A stretch of 64,000 bases of DNA, from NCBI GenBank assembly GCA_021292105.1, contig CM037868.1, forward strand, positions 29,400,403 to 29,464,402, in the 5' to 3' direction. This document shows, piece by piece, positions 49,001 through 58,444 of the stretch. Every line of letters starts with the position of its first letter. Within the stretch, counting starts at the first letter, position 1. This DNA comes from Anadara kagoshimensis (lineage: Eukaryota > Mollusca > Bivalvia > Arcoida > Arcidae). The position numbers were made by a program, and so were the translations under genes. Below the pieces are notes generated by a model. That model was not told the DNA's origin, did not search any database, and saw only the letters and a list, made by a program, of their open reading frames with translations.

Positions 49001-52000
49001 TTATTTGATAAAACTATATTTGCTTTCTTAACATATGCATTTAAAAAAAATCTATCGAGCGGATTTTTGACAACCAAAGCATCAGTATATACGGCGCCTT
49101 GTTAAAGCGTTTATGTCAAAAGATTCTAAATTTTGGTACAATAATATGAACCAGACAATAAAACACAGAGTCGTCAGTGGATGGGGCCGGGGTCCCCTAG
49201 GTCAAAGAAGGTTAAGAAGCATTAGTCTACTAGCAAGGTGATAGCCACAGTATTTTGGGACACAAAAGGTGTTATTGTGTGTGACTTTTAACCAAAGAGA
49301 AGTACAATGATAACTTTAGTGTACTATATGCAAACTTGCTAAACCACCCGAGACTGACTGATATCCGCGAAACCGCCGCAAGAGTACACAGTTGCAAAGT
49401 TACAATGAAGGCTGTGGGGCGAAATACCACATTCTGCCTAGCTCGTAGCGACATTGAAAAATGATACCCGAGGACGTCATTTCAGGTCTGACCAAGAAGT
49501 CGTGAAGACAGTTAAGGAACTGTGGAAATGATCCTGTCTTTTTCAGTTCTGGGGTGATGGACAAGTGCATCACACTAGAGGGCACTGAATTACATTAAAA
49601 AAAGAGAGAGTAATGGTGTTTAACGTCCCAGTCAAGAATATTTCACTTATATCGAGACGTCGCCAGCTATAGGCTAAGGTGCAGAAATTTTGCCTGTGCG
49701 TTGCGCTGATGGCATTATACAACAGGGTTCTTTATCGTGCCAAGCCCACCGTGACATTAAAAAGAAGAGGTGGATCTAATCTGGAAAAAAGGTTAAGCTG
49801 GTTTCTTATTGATTCGCCGTCGTAAATAAAAATTCAAAATAAACACATGACAAAAAAATGAAAAAAATGTGTTATATTGTTAAAACTTTTTATTTATAAA
49901 TCAGTTTCAAGACGTTTACTCTCGTCACACATTTGTGGATCTGTTTTACACCAGATACCTCCTTCCGACGACTGTCTCATGTTGTATTGACCTTTGATAG
50001 AAATATTTTAGCTGGTCGATTCGATCTAATGACATTAGGTTCTAAAATATTTAAAAACATTTCTCAAATTGTAATCTTCATTTTCCTGCTCAGTTCCAAA
50101 CTACAAAGTTTTTTCTCCTTTACTTTCACTAGTTGCATTTGCTATGACACTGTCAAACTTTAACCATTTAAGAACGGATTATATTTTGACAATTACACAT
50201 GTGCCTTTGTAATGGTTTGGTAACACTTAGATCTCTCTCAATCTACATATATTGGGGAAATATGTGTTTGTATGTTTCATCTTCATCTCGTCTATAATGC
50301 ATGATTAATAATTACAGATGTTGAAGATTTTCACTACATAATTAATTGTTTTGTTTGTCATTGAAAAAGAAGTAAAGATTTGTATACAAATTCATTAAAA
50401 CATGAAAATCGCACAGCTGGCAAGATATTTGACCTCTCAATTCCCAGTACACCTATTTGCTCCTTAATTTCCAATACCCAGTACACGTTTTTGCAATTCC
50501 CAGTACACCGCATGTTATTCCCCAACGTCTCCTGCTCCTTTATATCTCAATACATTGAGCTGAAATTTGGTCGACATGTAGTTCTTAACATCCTAGAGGA
50601 ATTGTACGCTTCAGAATTTTTAATTAAGAAGTGAAAATTGAAATATTGAACAGAAACTCCCGGCGACGGCAAAATCACAGGTGAGCACTTGCGCTTTATC
50701 AATTTGTTTCAAAGTTTAAACAGTGTATCAGATGCAGTTAATTATTTAAATAGAATAATTTATGTGTCCGATTGACGCCCCAATGCACCATCACATGTTA
50801 AAATGAACAGATAAGTCAAAAATCGGCTTTCGACTCACGCTGGTGTTGTTTACACTGGCTGTTTTGCTCACTTTATGCTTTAATATCCCGTGTACGCTGT
50901 ACCACAGTGTGATTGAGGAAGTTCAAATTAAACAGCATTAGTTCGTTATACAAATAAAGACACGTCATCAAGAGTTAGGTAATCATTAAAAAAGTCGCAA
51001 TTCATGCCCCGACGGAATATCATAGCACTCACAAAACCCCTTTTGTTTGTCTGTAACGATTTAGAACTATCAATAAAAACAACGGTTATATGCTGGATCT
51101 GGACATGCGGCAATGAATTATTGTTTTTATTTCAAATATTATAAGTATCTTTAGGGTTTATTTAGATTTTTTAAATTTTGTTCTTAAGTTAAAAATTACC
51201 GTAGAGGGTACGGGCGTGTCTCGATCATAGGCGCGCGATTGCGCTAAAAGCGCTGAGAACATCGAGCTTCTTCTAGACCTTATAAGTACCTATAATTTCT
51301 GGACTCGTCTCTTTTCAAATTCCTTGATCGGCCTGCTAGCGTGGCTCTAATTATTTCCTGGTTTGGACCAGAATGGTCCAACCCAGTTCTGGATAACCCT
51401 TTTTCTATGTATAAAAATTCATATATTATGAAAATTATTATTTGATTATTTATAGAAAAGCAGCATTATCATAAATATGTCCATAAAAACCAAGTACATA
51501 TATAATGAGTTTCTGAATAATGAATTCGTTATTTGTCATTTAAAAACGCAAAAAGAAAACCAAAAAACCCACCCATCTGTGAGAAATTATTTCTTACAGT
51601 TTTATAGATTTCTGAATACATACAGTGTGTATGTACAACCCAACAAGTTAACCAACCAACAACAAATTACCAACAATTAGTCAACCGGCCATCGAACCAA
51701 CCAACCAACAAGTAAACAACCGACGACGAATTACCAACCAACAATTAGTCAACTGGCCAACGGACCAACCAACAAGTTAACCAACCAACGACAAATTACC
51801 AACAATTAGTCAACCGGCCATCGAACCAACCAACCAACAAGTAAACAACCGACGACGAATTACCAACCAACAATTAGTCAACAGGCCAACGGACCAACCA
51901 ACAAGTTAACCAACCAACGACAAATTACCAACAATTAGTCAACCGGCCATCGAACCAACCAACCAACAAGTAAACAACCGACGACAAATTACCAACCAAC

Positions 52001-54527
52001 AATTAGTCAACAGGCCAACGGACCAACCAACAAGTTAACCAACCAACGACAAATTACCAACAATTAGTCAACCGGCCATCGAACCAACCAACCAACCAAC
52101 AAGTTAACCCACCAACGACAAATTACCAACCAATAATTAGTCAACCAGCCAACGAAACAACCAACCAACAAGTTAACCAACCAACGACAAATTACCAACC
52201 AATAATTAGTCAACCGGCCAACCAACCAACCAACCAACAAGTTAACCAACCAACGACAAATTACCAACAATTAGTCAACCGGCCATCGAACCAACCAACC
52301 AACAAGTAAACAACCGACGACGAATTACCAACCAACAATTAGTCAACCGACCAACGAGCCAACCAACCAACCAACAAGTTAACCAACCAACGACAAATTA
52401 CCAACAATTAGTTAACCGGCCATCGAACCAACCAACCAACCAACAAGTTAACCAACCAACGACAAATTACCAACAATTAGTCAACCGGCCATCGAACCAA
52501 CCAACCAACAAGTTAACCAACCGACGACGAATTACTTACCAATTAGTCAACCGTCAAACGAACTAACCAACCAACCAACCAACAAGTTAACCAACCAACG
52601 ACAAATTACCAACAATTAGTTAAACGGCCATCGAACCAACCAACCAACAAGTTAACCAACCAACGACAAATTACCAACCAACAATTAGTCAACAGGCCAA
52701 CGGACCAACCAACAAGTTAACCAACCAACGACGAATTACCAACCAACAATCATTTAATTGGCCAACTAACCAACCAACGACAAATTACCAACCAACAATC
52801 AGTTAACCGCCTACCAACCAACCACCCATCCACCCACTAATTATATCAACCAATCAACCAACCACCCAGTATATCAACCCACCCACCCACCAACCAACAA
52901 GTTAACCGACCAACGACAAATTACCAATCAACAATCAGTCAATCAACCAGCCATCCAACCCACCCACCCACCAATTATATCAACCCACCAACCAACCAAA
53001 CATTATACATTTAATAGCCATCTTCAAATTTCCAACTCGTTTTTCGGACAATGATAGCAGTTTTAAAATCAAACACGTGATTTTAAAACTCTCAGTAAGT
53101 GGGTTAGCACTATAACCACTGCGCATAAGGCGATACCGATTTTGACCTAGCATTCATAGGCCACGTGAACGTTGATTTTGTGAACGCCTCAATACCTTAT
53201 ACTTGATTGAGGAAGTTCAAATTAAACAGCATTAGTTCGTTATACAAATAAAGACACGTCATCAAGAGTTAGGTAATCATTAAAAAAGTCGCAATTCATG
53301 CCCCGACGGAATATCATAGCACTCACAAAACCCCTTTTGTTTGTCTGTAACGATTTAGAACTATCAATAAAAACAACGGTTATATGCTGGATCTGGACAT
53401 GCGGCAATGAATTATTGTTTTTATTTCAAATATTATAAGTATATTTAGGGTTTATTTAGATTTTTTAAATTTTGTTCTTAAGTTAAAAATTACCGTAGAG
53501 GGTACGGGCGTGTCTCGATCATAGGCCGCGATTGCGCTAAAAGCGCTGAGAACATCGAGCTTCTTCTAGACCTTATAAGTACCTATAATTTCTGGACTCG
53601 TCTCTTTTCAAATTCCTTGATCGGCCTGCTAGCGTGGCTCTAATTATTTCCTGGTTTGGACCAGAATGGTCCAACCCAGTTCTGGATAACCCTTTTTCTA
53701 TGTATAAAATTCATATATTATGAAAATTATTATTTGATTATTATAGAAAAGCAGCATTATCATAAATATGTCCATAAAAACCAAGTACATGTATAATGAG
53801 TTTCTGAATAATGAATTCGTTATTTGTCATTTAAAAACGCAAAAAGAAAACCAAAAAACCCACCATCTGTGAGAAATTATTTCTTACAGTTTTATAGATT
53901 TCTGAATACATACAGTGTGTATGTACAACCCTCAGTATCAGGTCGAGTCCTTTTTTCGTAGCCGTATCACTACAAGTCGCGCTTGCAACGTCCAATTAGG
54001 CTATTTAAAATAATAAAAAAAAACAATACTGTATGTAAAAAATTACATTTTACCACAGAAAACCACTGAACTATGTTATGACATTTGTTCTGTACACTCC
54101 CTTATGACGTCACAATGAGAACGTGCACGTGCACTTTACCGCTAATGTTGTATCACCACTTGCATTTCGTCAAATCAGATAGAAAAACTAGTCTAATGTT
54201 AGATAAATTATGTATTTACTTAGCATATTAACGTTTTACCGATTTATTTTTACCTGGTTCACCTGTATATTTACCTGAGTGTTATTGCATTCAGTGACGT
54301 AACCACCAACACACTGAAATCTCTCAAATAAAATGTTCAATTATTTCATTCAAACCAAGTTTGTTTATTCCGTGTGGATTAAGACTTAGAGTGGCTTGTA
54401 CTTCTCGATACGGGTGAATTAGTTCTTCACGCATAAAGTCACAATGTCGTACTTCTCCATTTATAAGTTCTTTACTTTGTGTGAGAAAAACAAAAACCAA
54501 TACAATATATACCCGAAACATCACCAT
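30612..54527 (-). CDS. SLC39A12-like: Zinc transporter, LIV-1 ZIP subfamily (ZIP12/ZIP4-like), 14 coding exons
   Basis: Exons in order: 54527-54275, 44716-44348, 42264-42153, 41207-41103, 40339-40152, 39503-39314, 37484-37315, 36874-36775, 34557-34502, 33768-33700, 33169-33085, 32393-32241, 32004-31817, 30746-30612 (TAG). All are GT-AG and every phase agrees, giving 723 aa once exon 1's one extra base is set aside. The signal peptide starts [15 protein letters not shown]. The ectodomain has His-rich stretches at ~176-205 and ~293-338, RRKR at 311-314, and PTL at 374-376 where ZIP4/12 usually have PAL. The membrane part starts near 406. The loop has SSHHGHSH at ~516-523. TM4 has HNFADG (581-586) and TM5 has HELPHE (610-615), the zinc site. 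It is preceded by Cys, as in zinc-type LIV-1 members. ZIPs bring Zn2+ into the cytosol. The choice between ZIP4 and ZIP12 is by eye only. Confidence 0.93.
31561..31809. mobile_element. MITE with ACAGTCAAACCTGTC ends, interrupted by a palindrome
   Basis: Inverse orientation relative to 4199-4376, with CTGATATAAAGG and GATGTGGTCTTTAAGGCAG modules. A 59-bp palindrome at 31732-31790 interrupts its right end and duplicates GCAG. The MITE ends 5 bp from the donor of ZIP exon 13. Confidence 0.75.
31732..31790. mobile_element. 59-bp palindromic element, target duplication GCAG
   Basis: TGTCATGTGCTACTTTTGAA, a 19-bp AT core, then the exact inverse of the first 20 bases. GCAG lies on both sides, and related MITE copies show the undisturbed site AAGGCAGGTT. 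Same ends as 3576-7584; related to 63855-63968. Confidence 0.85.
32120..32162. repeat. (GA)n microsatellite
   Basis: A pure GA run in the ZIP intron between exons 12 and 13. Confidence 0.95.
32702..33072. repeat. 28-bp minisatellite, 13 copies, in a ZIP intron
   Basis: Units share AAGTCTAACCACGCCT followed by a variable TCATTAGATATC-like half. The array stops 11 bp before the donor dinucleotide of exon 11. Confidence 0.93.
34946..35285 (-). mobile_element. tRNA-derived SINE, near full length
   Basis: 3' tail CCCAGTCAAGAATATTTCAC and the tRNA-like head (complement of TACCTCAGTTGGTACAGTGC). Same family as 11562-11912. In a ZIP intron. Confidence 0.85.
35310..35380. repeat. (TA)n microsatellite
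   Basis: About 35 TA units just outside the SINE head, in the ZIP intron between exons 8 and 9. Confidence 0.95.
35911..36485. repeat. 19-22-bp minisatellite, about 27 copies
   Basis: Units of the form AAAAACTGGTGTAAAATGAT with small length changes. A 161-codon minus-strand open frame of Phe/Ser/His repeats through it is a by-product. Confidence 0.93.
36962..37018. repeat. (AAT)n microsatellite
   Basis: About 18 TAA units in the ZIP intron between exons 7 and 8. Confidence 0.95.
37485..37553 (-). other. Possible alternative 5' extension of ZIP exon 7 (duplicated acceptor)
   Basis: The first 45 or so bases of exon 7 and its acceptor (TTTTACAG then GGTAT) are repeated 69 bp upstream. Use of the upstream acceptor would add exactly 23 codons with no stop, repeating the start of the first membrane segment ([13 protein letters not shown]). 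Phase is preserved with exon 6. The shorter form fits the family better. Confidence 0.6.
37640..37836. repeat. 32-bp minisatellite, about 6 copies, SINE-tail-like
   Basis: Units of AATAAAGAGTGGCGACCCGG followed by TGTTTTACGTCC. The left flank GTGGTGTTTTACGTCCCAGT resembles the SINE 3' tail TAATGGTGTTTAACGTCCCA, suggesting origin from a SINE remnant. Confidence 0.88.
37837..39313. other. Rest of ZIP intron 6
   Basis: Gene-free, AT-rich. Contains repeated ATTCGAAAT-like words at about 39070-39240 and otherwise nothing recognised. Confidence 0.5.
39547..39824 (-). mobile_element. 5'-truncated SINE with target duplication GGTGAGGTCA
   Basis: The 3' tail TAATGGTGTTTAACGTCCCA is at the left and the body ends at the B-box region GGGATTTGAACC, so the A box is missing. 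GGTGAGGTCA flanks both sides (39537-39546, 39825-39834). It lies 43 bp from the acceptor of ZIP exon 6. Confidence 0.88.
40340..41102. other. ZIP intron 4
   Basis: Gene-free, with no repeat family recognised. Confidence 0.5.
41612..41801. mobile_element. MITE with GCGTACCACGTGAT ends
   Basis: Left end GCGTACCACGTGATCAATAC, right end inverse of GCCAGTGTACTACGTGATAC. Related to 14902-15089. A 124-codon open frame begins in it but has no family resemblance. Confidence 0.6.
42485..43025 (-). mobile_element. SINE-like element with its 3' part duplicated
   Basis: Two copies of a 3' segment (about 42490-42608 and 42765-42895; shared GCGTCGGAAACAGGATTGTC) surround an AACC-rich stretch. The second runs on to a tRNA-like head (minus-strand GTAGCCGAGTGGTTTCAAGC). 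Intronic in the ZIP gene. Confidence 0.65.
43160..43222 (+). pseudogene. tRNA-like fragment (Leu/Ser type D-arm)
   Basis: ATGGCTGAGTGGTTAAGGGC is a good A-box region and TTTCAAACCCG a weak B box. Stems do not close well. Probably a lost SINE head; a SINE tail word, AAAATTGCTGGTTCGACGTA, lies at about 43999. Confidence 0.5.
44717..45135. repeat. 20-21-bp minisatellite built from the exon 2 splice acceptor
   Basis: About 20 units of the form AACACTGAAATTATAACACA begin exactly at ZIP exon 2. On the transcribed strand each reads TTATAATTTCAGTGTTT or a variant, which is the real acceptor (TTATTATTTCAG then TGTTTAG). The array is thus an expansion across the intron-exon border. Confidence 0.88.
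45170..46320. repeat. Degenerate (AACC)n array with ~60-bp higher-order unit, copy 1
   Basis: AACC-rich units also carry AAATTACCAACCAACAATTA, GTCAACCGGCCA and CAAGTTAACC. The last 300 bp match the end of the array at 51641-53003 almost exactly. Confidence 0.92.
46321..46547. repeat. Segmental duplication block A, copy 1
   Basis: Matches 53004-53207 from ATAGCCATCTTCAAATTTCC to CTCAATACC..ACTTGATT, except that about 33 bp (TAGTTTATAGTCCTCTGG and following) are absent from copy 2. Confidence 0.9.
47200..47920 (+). pseudogene. Mariner transposase relic 1
   Basis: Translated pieces in shifting frames resemble mariner transposases: [10 protein letters not shown] near 47310, GRPLMRPQK near 47360, [11 protein letters not shown] at 47613-47645, and [14 protein letters not shown] near 47740. 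MDETWVHH matches the family's first catalytic Asp region, and the YLxKGQTIN stretch is typical. Several frame breaks and stops; clearly dead. It lies inside the 4.36-kb element on the plus strand. Confidence 0.75.
48268..48631 (+). mobile_element. Full-length tRNA-derived SINE with (AACC)n tail, 14-bp TSD
   Basis: The head GCGGTGGCCTAATGAATAAG and the B box GTTCGAGTCCC are followed by a GTCGTTGGCCTTTACTGG body, the end word AAAATTGCTGATGCGACGTT and an AACCAACC tail. CCCATTTCCGATTG flanks both sides (48254-48267, 48632-48645), a clean LINE-type insertion. Distinct from the other SINE families here. Confidence 0.93.
49130..49800 (+). pseudogene. Mariner transposase relic 2
   Basis: [18 protein letters not shown] at about 49219-49274 matches the mariner stretch around the second catalytic Asp (family form VMATVFWDxxGVLLVDYL). 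Further pieces lie before and after, ending with a C-terminal-like WTSASH..ALNYIKK near 49555-49605. It contains stops and is broken by a SINE at 49602. Confidence 0.65.
49602..49753 (-). mobile_element. 5'-truncated SINE with TSD ACATTAAAAA
   Basis: Only the 3' body of the main SINE family (TAATGGTGTTTAACGTCCCA to GTGCCAAGCCCACCGTG) in minus orientation. ACATTAAAAA flanks it at 49592-49601 and 49754-49763. Confidence 0.88.
50910..51640. repeat. Segmental duplication block B, copy 1
   Basis: About 730 bp matching 53208-53930 with only a handful of single-base changes or gaps. Runs from TGATTGAGGAAGTTCAAATT to CAGTGTGTATGTACAACCC. No coding exon inside. Confidence 0.95.
51641..53003. repeat. 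(AACC)n higher-order array, copy 2
   Basis: Same unit as 45170-46320: AACAAGTTAACCAACCAACG, ACAAATTACCAACAATTAGT and CAACCGGCCATCGAACC. Array sizes in the two copies differ. Confidence 0.93.
53004..53930. repeat. Segmental duplication blocks A and B, copy 2
   Basis: Block A (53004-53207) joins block B (53208-53930) directly, without the 4.36-kb transposon. This preserves the pre-insertion site. Confidence 0.95.
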
Positions 54528-54678
54528 TTTCAAAATTGTTTGAAACTGTAACTCCAAAATGTGAAACAATAGTGTCGTGTGCTAAAACTTAAAGATCCAA
54601 ATGTGAACTATGTTAGTGCCGTGTGCCAAGGACTATGTGTAGCGTCGTTCTGATAAAGAATGCTTTGTATTGGATAAG

Positions 54679-54692
54679 TTACGTCACGTGAT
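54679..54692. promoter_or_regulatory. Possible CRE/E-box ahead of the ZIP start
   Basis: TTACGTCACGTGAT overlaps a CREB/ATF-type TTACGTCA and the E-box CACGTG, about 150 bp upstream of the proposed start codon on the minus strand. Position only; the transcription start is unknown, and CACGTG also occurs in repeats nearby. Confidence 0.25.
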
Positions 54693-57283
54693 CTTAAATC
54701 CTTTAAGTTCATAAACCGGATCATTTACCTAAGTAAACTACCGGTACATATAGTGCAATGTATTTTAATTATATGTTCCGAGTTTTGTAAAGAAATTTAG
54801 CAATTTTAGAGTTTGTCACCACATTACAGAGTAACATACTACTGGTGTTTTTCACATTTTCTATTTTATTAGACAGAAATAATATTCTTCGACTTTTTGT
54901 GCCATAGTCACAAAAAATAATTTTAATAATCGAATAATAATATTAATAATCAATGTCGCTTGTTGAAGCGATTGATGTATCAAAACAAAATATAAATTGT
55001 TTTTCGGATTGTGGTTTGAACTTTAAAATAGCTTTTTTGATCCCGGATATCTCGCGTATTTACATGTTTCTCCTGAGAAGAAAAGGTGAATTCATGACTG
55101 TAACAACGATTCTATATTAATCCAATTAGAATGCAAAGCTCGATGCAGTTTTATGAGAAAATTAAAAACTTATATCTGACTCAAAATGTTTAAATGTAAC
55201 AACATGCACATAGTTAGAATTCTAAAAAGGATTTAAACTGTTTTTTTGTAATTTACAATAACAAAGAACGATTTCCGTTGTCATGACAATCAAAATGACT
55301 TGAAAAGAATTTTAAAGTCGATCGACTTATATTTATACATTGTATTTTTATGTTTTAACTTAAATCACCTATATTTCTGTAAGGTCACTCGATATACGCC
55401 TTAAGTTTTCTGTATCACTACAACTTTTTGAATCCCTAATGTGATATTTCCCAGTCAAGAACCTTTCACTTATATCGAGACATCGCCAGCTATAGGCGAA
55501 GATGAAGAAATGTATGTGCGTTGCGCTGATGACATTTTACATCTGGGTTCTTTATCGTGCCACGGGACTTCGATTATTCTAAGTTCCCATTCGAAAGAAC
55601 CGTGACTTTCATCTCGTAATGCCGACTGCATGCTTGGCGAAAGAACAGTCACTACCAACTTTCAAATCTCAGACCAGGCTCGGCCGGGTCTCTATGTTTA
55701 ACACAAGGTTAAGTATTACAGTTAAATCAACAGATCATCTCGGTCCATCGTTACTTCGGCAGTTTTGTGGCAGATTTTACCTTCACTGTTGCTGCCCCTC
55801 GGTTACTAGCTAAAGTACAGACCTGACGCCAGTTTAACATTAAGCTAACGAATAAGTGCCGAATCACCCCCCCACTTTAACACCTGCTGTTTTTATCTCG
55901 GCAACTTTTCGGAATATCTCGTCAGTACCTAGAAATTAACATCTTAATTAACTGTATTATGTTATTGTATTCTGTTGTTATCAGTTTTATGCTACAAGCT
56001 ACATATAGTCTTTTGCAATGAAAAGTATGCAAAGAACATCGCATATTATTAGGTGAGTAACGGCATTGTGATCTCAAACTGGCTACACACTGATGATACG
56101 TTCACCAAGTTCATCTTGTTGATAGTGACTTTTATTCTACGTTGTTAATTTTTACTCTATTTTAACTTTAATTTTAATATTCCAAAAAAATCGTTAATTA
56201 TTTCATTAATTGGAGAATTATTGACATTACTTTTTCATTTTATTTGGATATTCAATTACATGTCACTTAATCTCTATATATGACATTTAGTTATTCAATT
56301 AACTTAATTTTAACCTGAAGTTTACGGGTCTGGAATTTCCCTTAAACGCCCCCCTATCGGGTGATAAAGCGTCGAAGCGTTTTTGCGACTATAGCACGCG
56401 CACTTTAATTGCTTGCCTAGAAATGGGCTTCAAATAAAAAAGACTCTTTTTTAAAAAGGGGTCACATAAGTTCATGTCTTTGTAAGCAGGCTTGAAATTT
56501 CGAGCAATTACAGTAAACATCTGTCGTGTGGAAAAATGAGCAGGCTCTAAAAATGTAATTCCGCTCTTAAATAAATGTTGGAGGTAAAAGTACACCGTGG
56601 TTACGGGTATAGAAATTCAGGTTACAATTCCAACATTATTTTTTAACCTGAAGATGATTTTTAACTTAGCCTGTTCTGTTTTACAAATAAAAATCATTTT
56701 AGGTTATTTGGCTTCTTCATGGACATTGATCACGTACGTCAGGGATTTATGTCGGTTTATACTGTTCATAATGCTATATTTATGCATGGGTAGTTAATAG
56801 ATATTTTACTTTATTGAAATACTTCAATGAATGTAAACAGAAAAATAATAAAAATCGGCATATTTAATTCAATATATTTAAAACTATTCACAGAAATCAT
56901 GTGTTGGTGAGAATTCATTTGCATTTAGAATAAAATTTTGTTTTTAAAAAATATGCATTTTAGACTTTATGTTGCTTCTTTCGATGGGTAGATAATTAAA
57001 AAAAACGTCACTTGAATATTTGTAGAGAATTCAGTTTAAAAAGTATAGAATGCTAGATCTAAGATAAAATAGTGTTTTCATTTGTTGTGATATTCATCTT
57101 TTTCATTTGTGTATGTATTATGTTAATTTAATTAATTAATTTATTTATAATTAATAATTTATTATCATTATACAAATTATAAAAACTGTCTTCACAGATA
57201 TCCTTGATATTATTTATATATGACTCAAACAGCCAAAGTAAGTCATGATCTACCAGATATTTACAAAAGATAGTATTACTAGC
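54693..57283. other. Gene-free region upstream of the ZIP gene
   Basis: AT-rich. Apart from the SINE at 55440-55690 nothing is recognised. Short open frames lack family resemblance. Confidence 0.5.
55440..55690 (-). mobile_element. Decayed tRNA-derived SINE
   Basis: ATCGAGACATCGCCAGCTAT, TTCTTTATCGTGCCACGGGA and GTAATGCCGACTGCATGCTT are family marks. The tRNA head is lost. Confidence 0.8.
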
Positions 57284-57832
57284 GATCCACTGTGTATAGA
57301 TGGATCCGGAAATAGAATGCTTTCAAAGCGAGGAGCTAATCAGGTCAGCGCTCTTGACATCTGGTGATGTTATGGAATTATTTTATATACTAATTCAAGT
57401 GTGAGCATGGTTATGAAACCTATTAGAAATACACATTCTGTGCAAAAATTAACACTTGGCGAAGCTTATTTATCGAGATATTAATGTGTTTTATTTGTGT
57501 ATTTCGACATGAAGTTAATGTACACATAGCAACATCCGTCTAAAATCCAACATTACGTGTGTTAATGACAACAGAAGTTGGAAGTGATGATTTTCGGAGG
57601 TACTAAAATGGACATTTTTGTTGAATTACTTTCTCTCGCGACTCGGTTTCATCTTTATTTCGCATGAAATAAATTCTAATAGGTTTCATAACCATGCTCA
57701 CACTTGAATTAGTATATAAAATAATTCCATAACATCACCAGACGTGTTTAAACTTACCTCAAGAGCGCTGACCTGATTAGCTCCTCGCTTCGAAAGTATT
57801 CTATTTCCGGATCCCTCTATACACAGTGGATC
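57284..57832. mobile_element. Foldback element with ~150-bp inverted arms
   Basis: Arms 57284-57429 and 57672-57832 start GATCCACTGTGTATAGA and its inverse CTATACACAGTGGATC, and are highly alike apart from a roughly 14-bp insertion in the right arm (about 57745-57760). The centre is 240 bp, non-coding. The target duplication is unclear. Confidence 0.85.
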
Positions 57833-58187
57833 CTACGAACTCCTCAATTTACTCGCGTGTGTCACTACAAGTATAATCTCCCTTTGATTGTCCCTGGATC
57901 AGGCGATCCCCCGTTTGAGGGAGACCCTAGACCTGGTTTTTAATTCAGTAATCATTTCTCAGTAGGATAATCTCATGACAAGATTATTGCTGTGACATCT
58001 GTTCTAATTCCCTTGACCGTTAGAGTTTACTGAGTACTTAAGATAAACTGATGTAGATATAAACACGGACCCGGATATAAGACAGAATATAAGATCATTG
58101 GGTCCAGGATTATAATAGGTTTATTGTTTTGGATGAACCAGGATCTACCTACTCGCACTTTTTTGAAAATTCATATTCCACCTACTG

Positions 58188-58444
58188 CCAAGCCTTTTTG
58201 CGCCAATTACATATTTTTAGAGGTATCATTTCCGCCACTATTTTAAATTTCTGTTGTTTTAATTCCGCCAGAATCTAAAGGTCTTTTGCGCCAGTCTGTT
58301 AATAGGTAAGTGATTCAAATACGTATGGTAAGTAGTGACTGGAAATATGTTAATAATATCAAAATAAAAAGTTGGTGGCGGAAATGATATACTGGCACAA
58401 ATAATTTGTGGCGGAAAAGGACGCTAAAATGGCGCAAAAGGATT
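58188..58444. mobile_element. MITE with TTTTTGCGCCA ends
   Basis: Left CCTTTTTGCGCCA and right TGGCGCAAAAGG are inverse. Subterminal ATCATTTCCGCCAC and GTGGCGGAAATGAT are exact inverses. Confidence 0.75.

Larger units (their letters stand above)
46548..50909. mobile_element. 4.36-kb DNA transposon with 416-bp inverted repeats, TSD TGATT
   Basis: Ends CACTGTGGTACAGCGTACAC and its exact inverse. The arms 46548-46963 and 50494-50909 are about 95% alike by eye. TGATT flanks both sides (46543-46547, 50910-50914). The duplicated copy of this locus at about 53202-53212 shows the uninterrupted ACTTGATTGAGG. CAC-ends and 5-bp duplications are known for Transib/RAG-like elements, but the target is not GC-rich and no transposase of that type was seen, so the class is inference. 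Inside are two mariner relics and two SINEs. Confidence 0.88.

Noticed and set aside
54287-54330. A 44-bp intron in ZIP exon 1 (donor GGTTTG, acceptor TTTCAG) to explain the frame change
   Set aside because: Too short for a normal intron, weak donor, and it would remove sequence that fits the ZIP ectodomain; a single extra base is simpler.
57284-57832. Same family as the 4.36-kb transposon
   Set aside because: Only the word CACTGTG is shared; arms differ and no 5-bp duplication was found.
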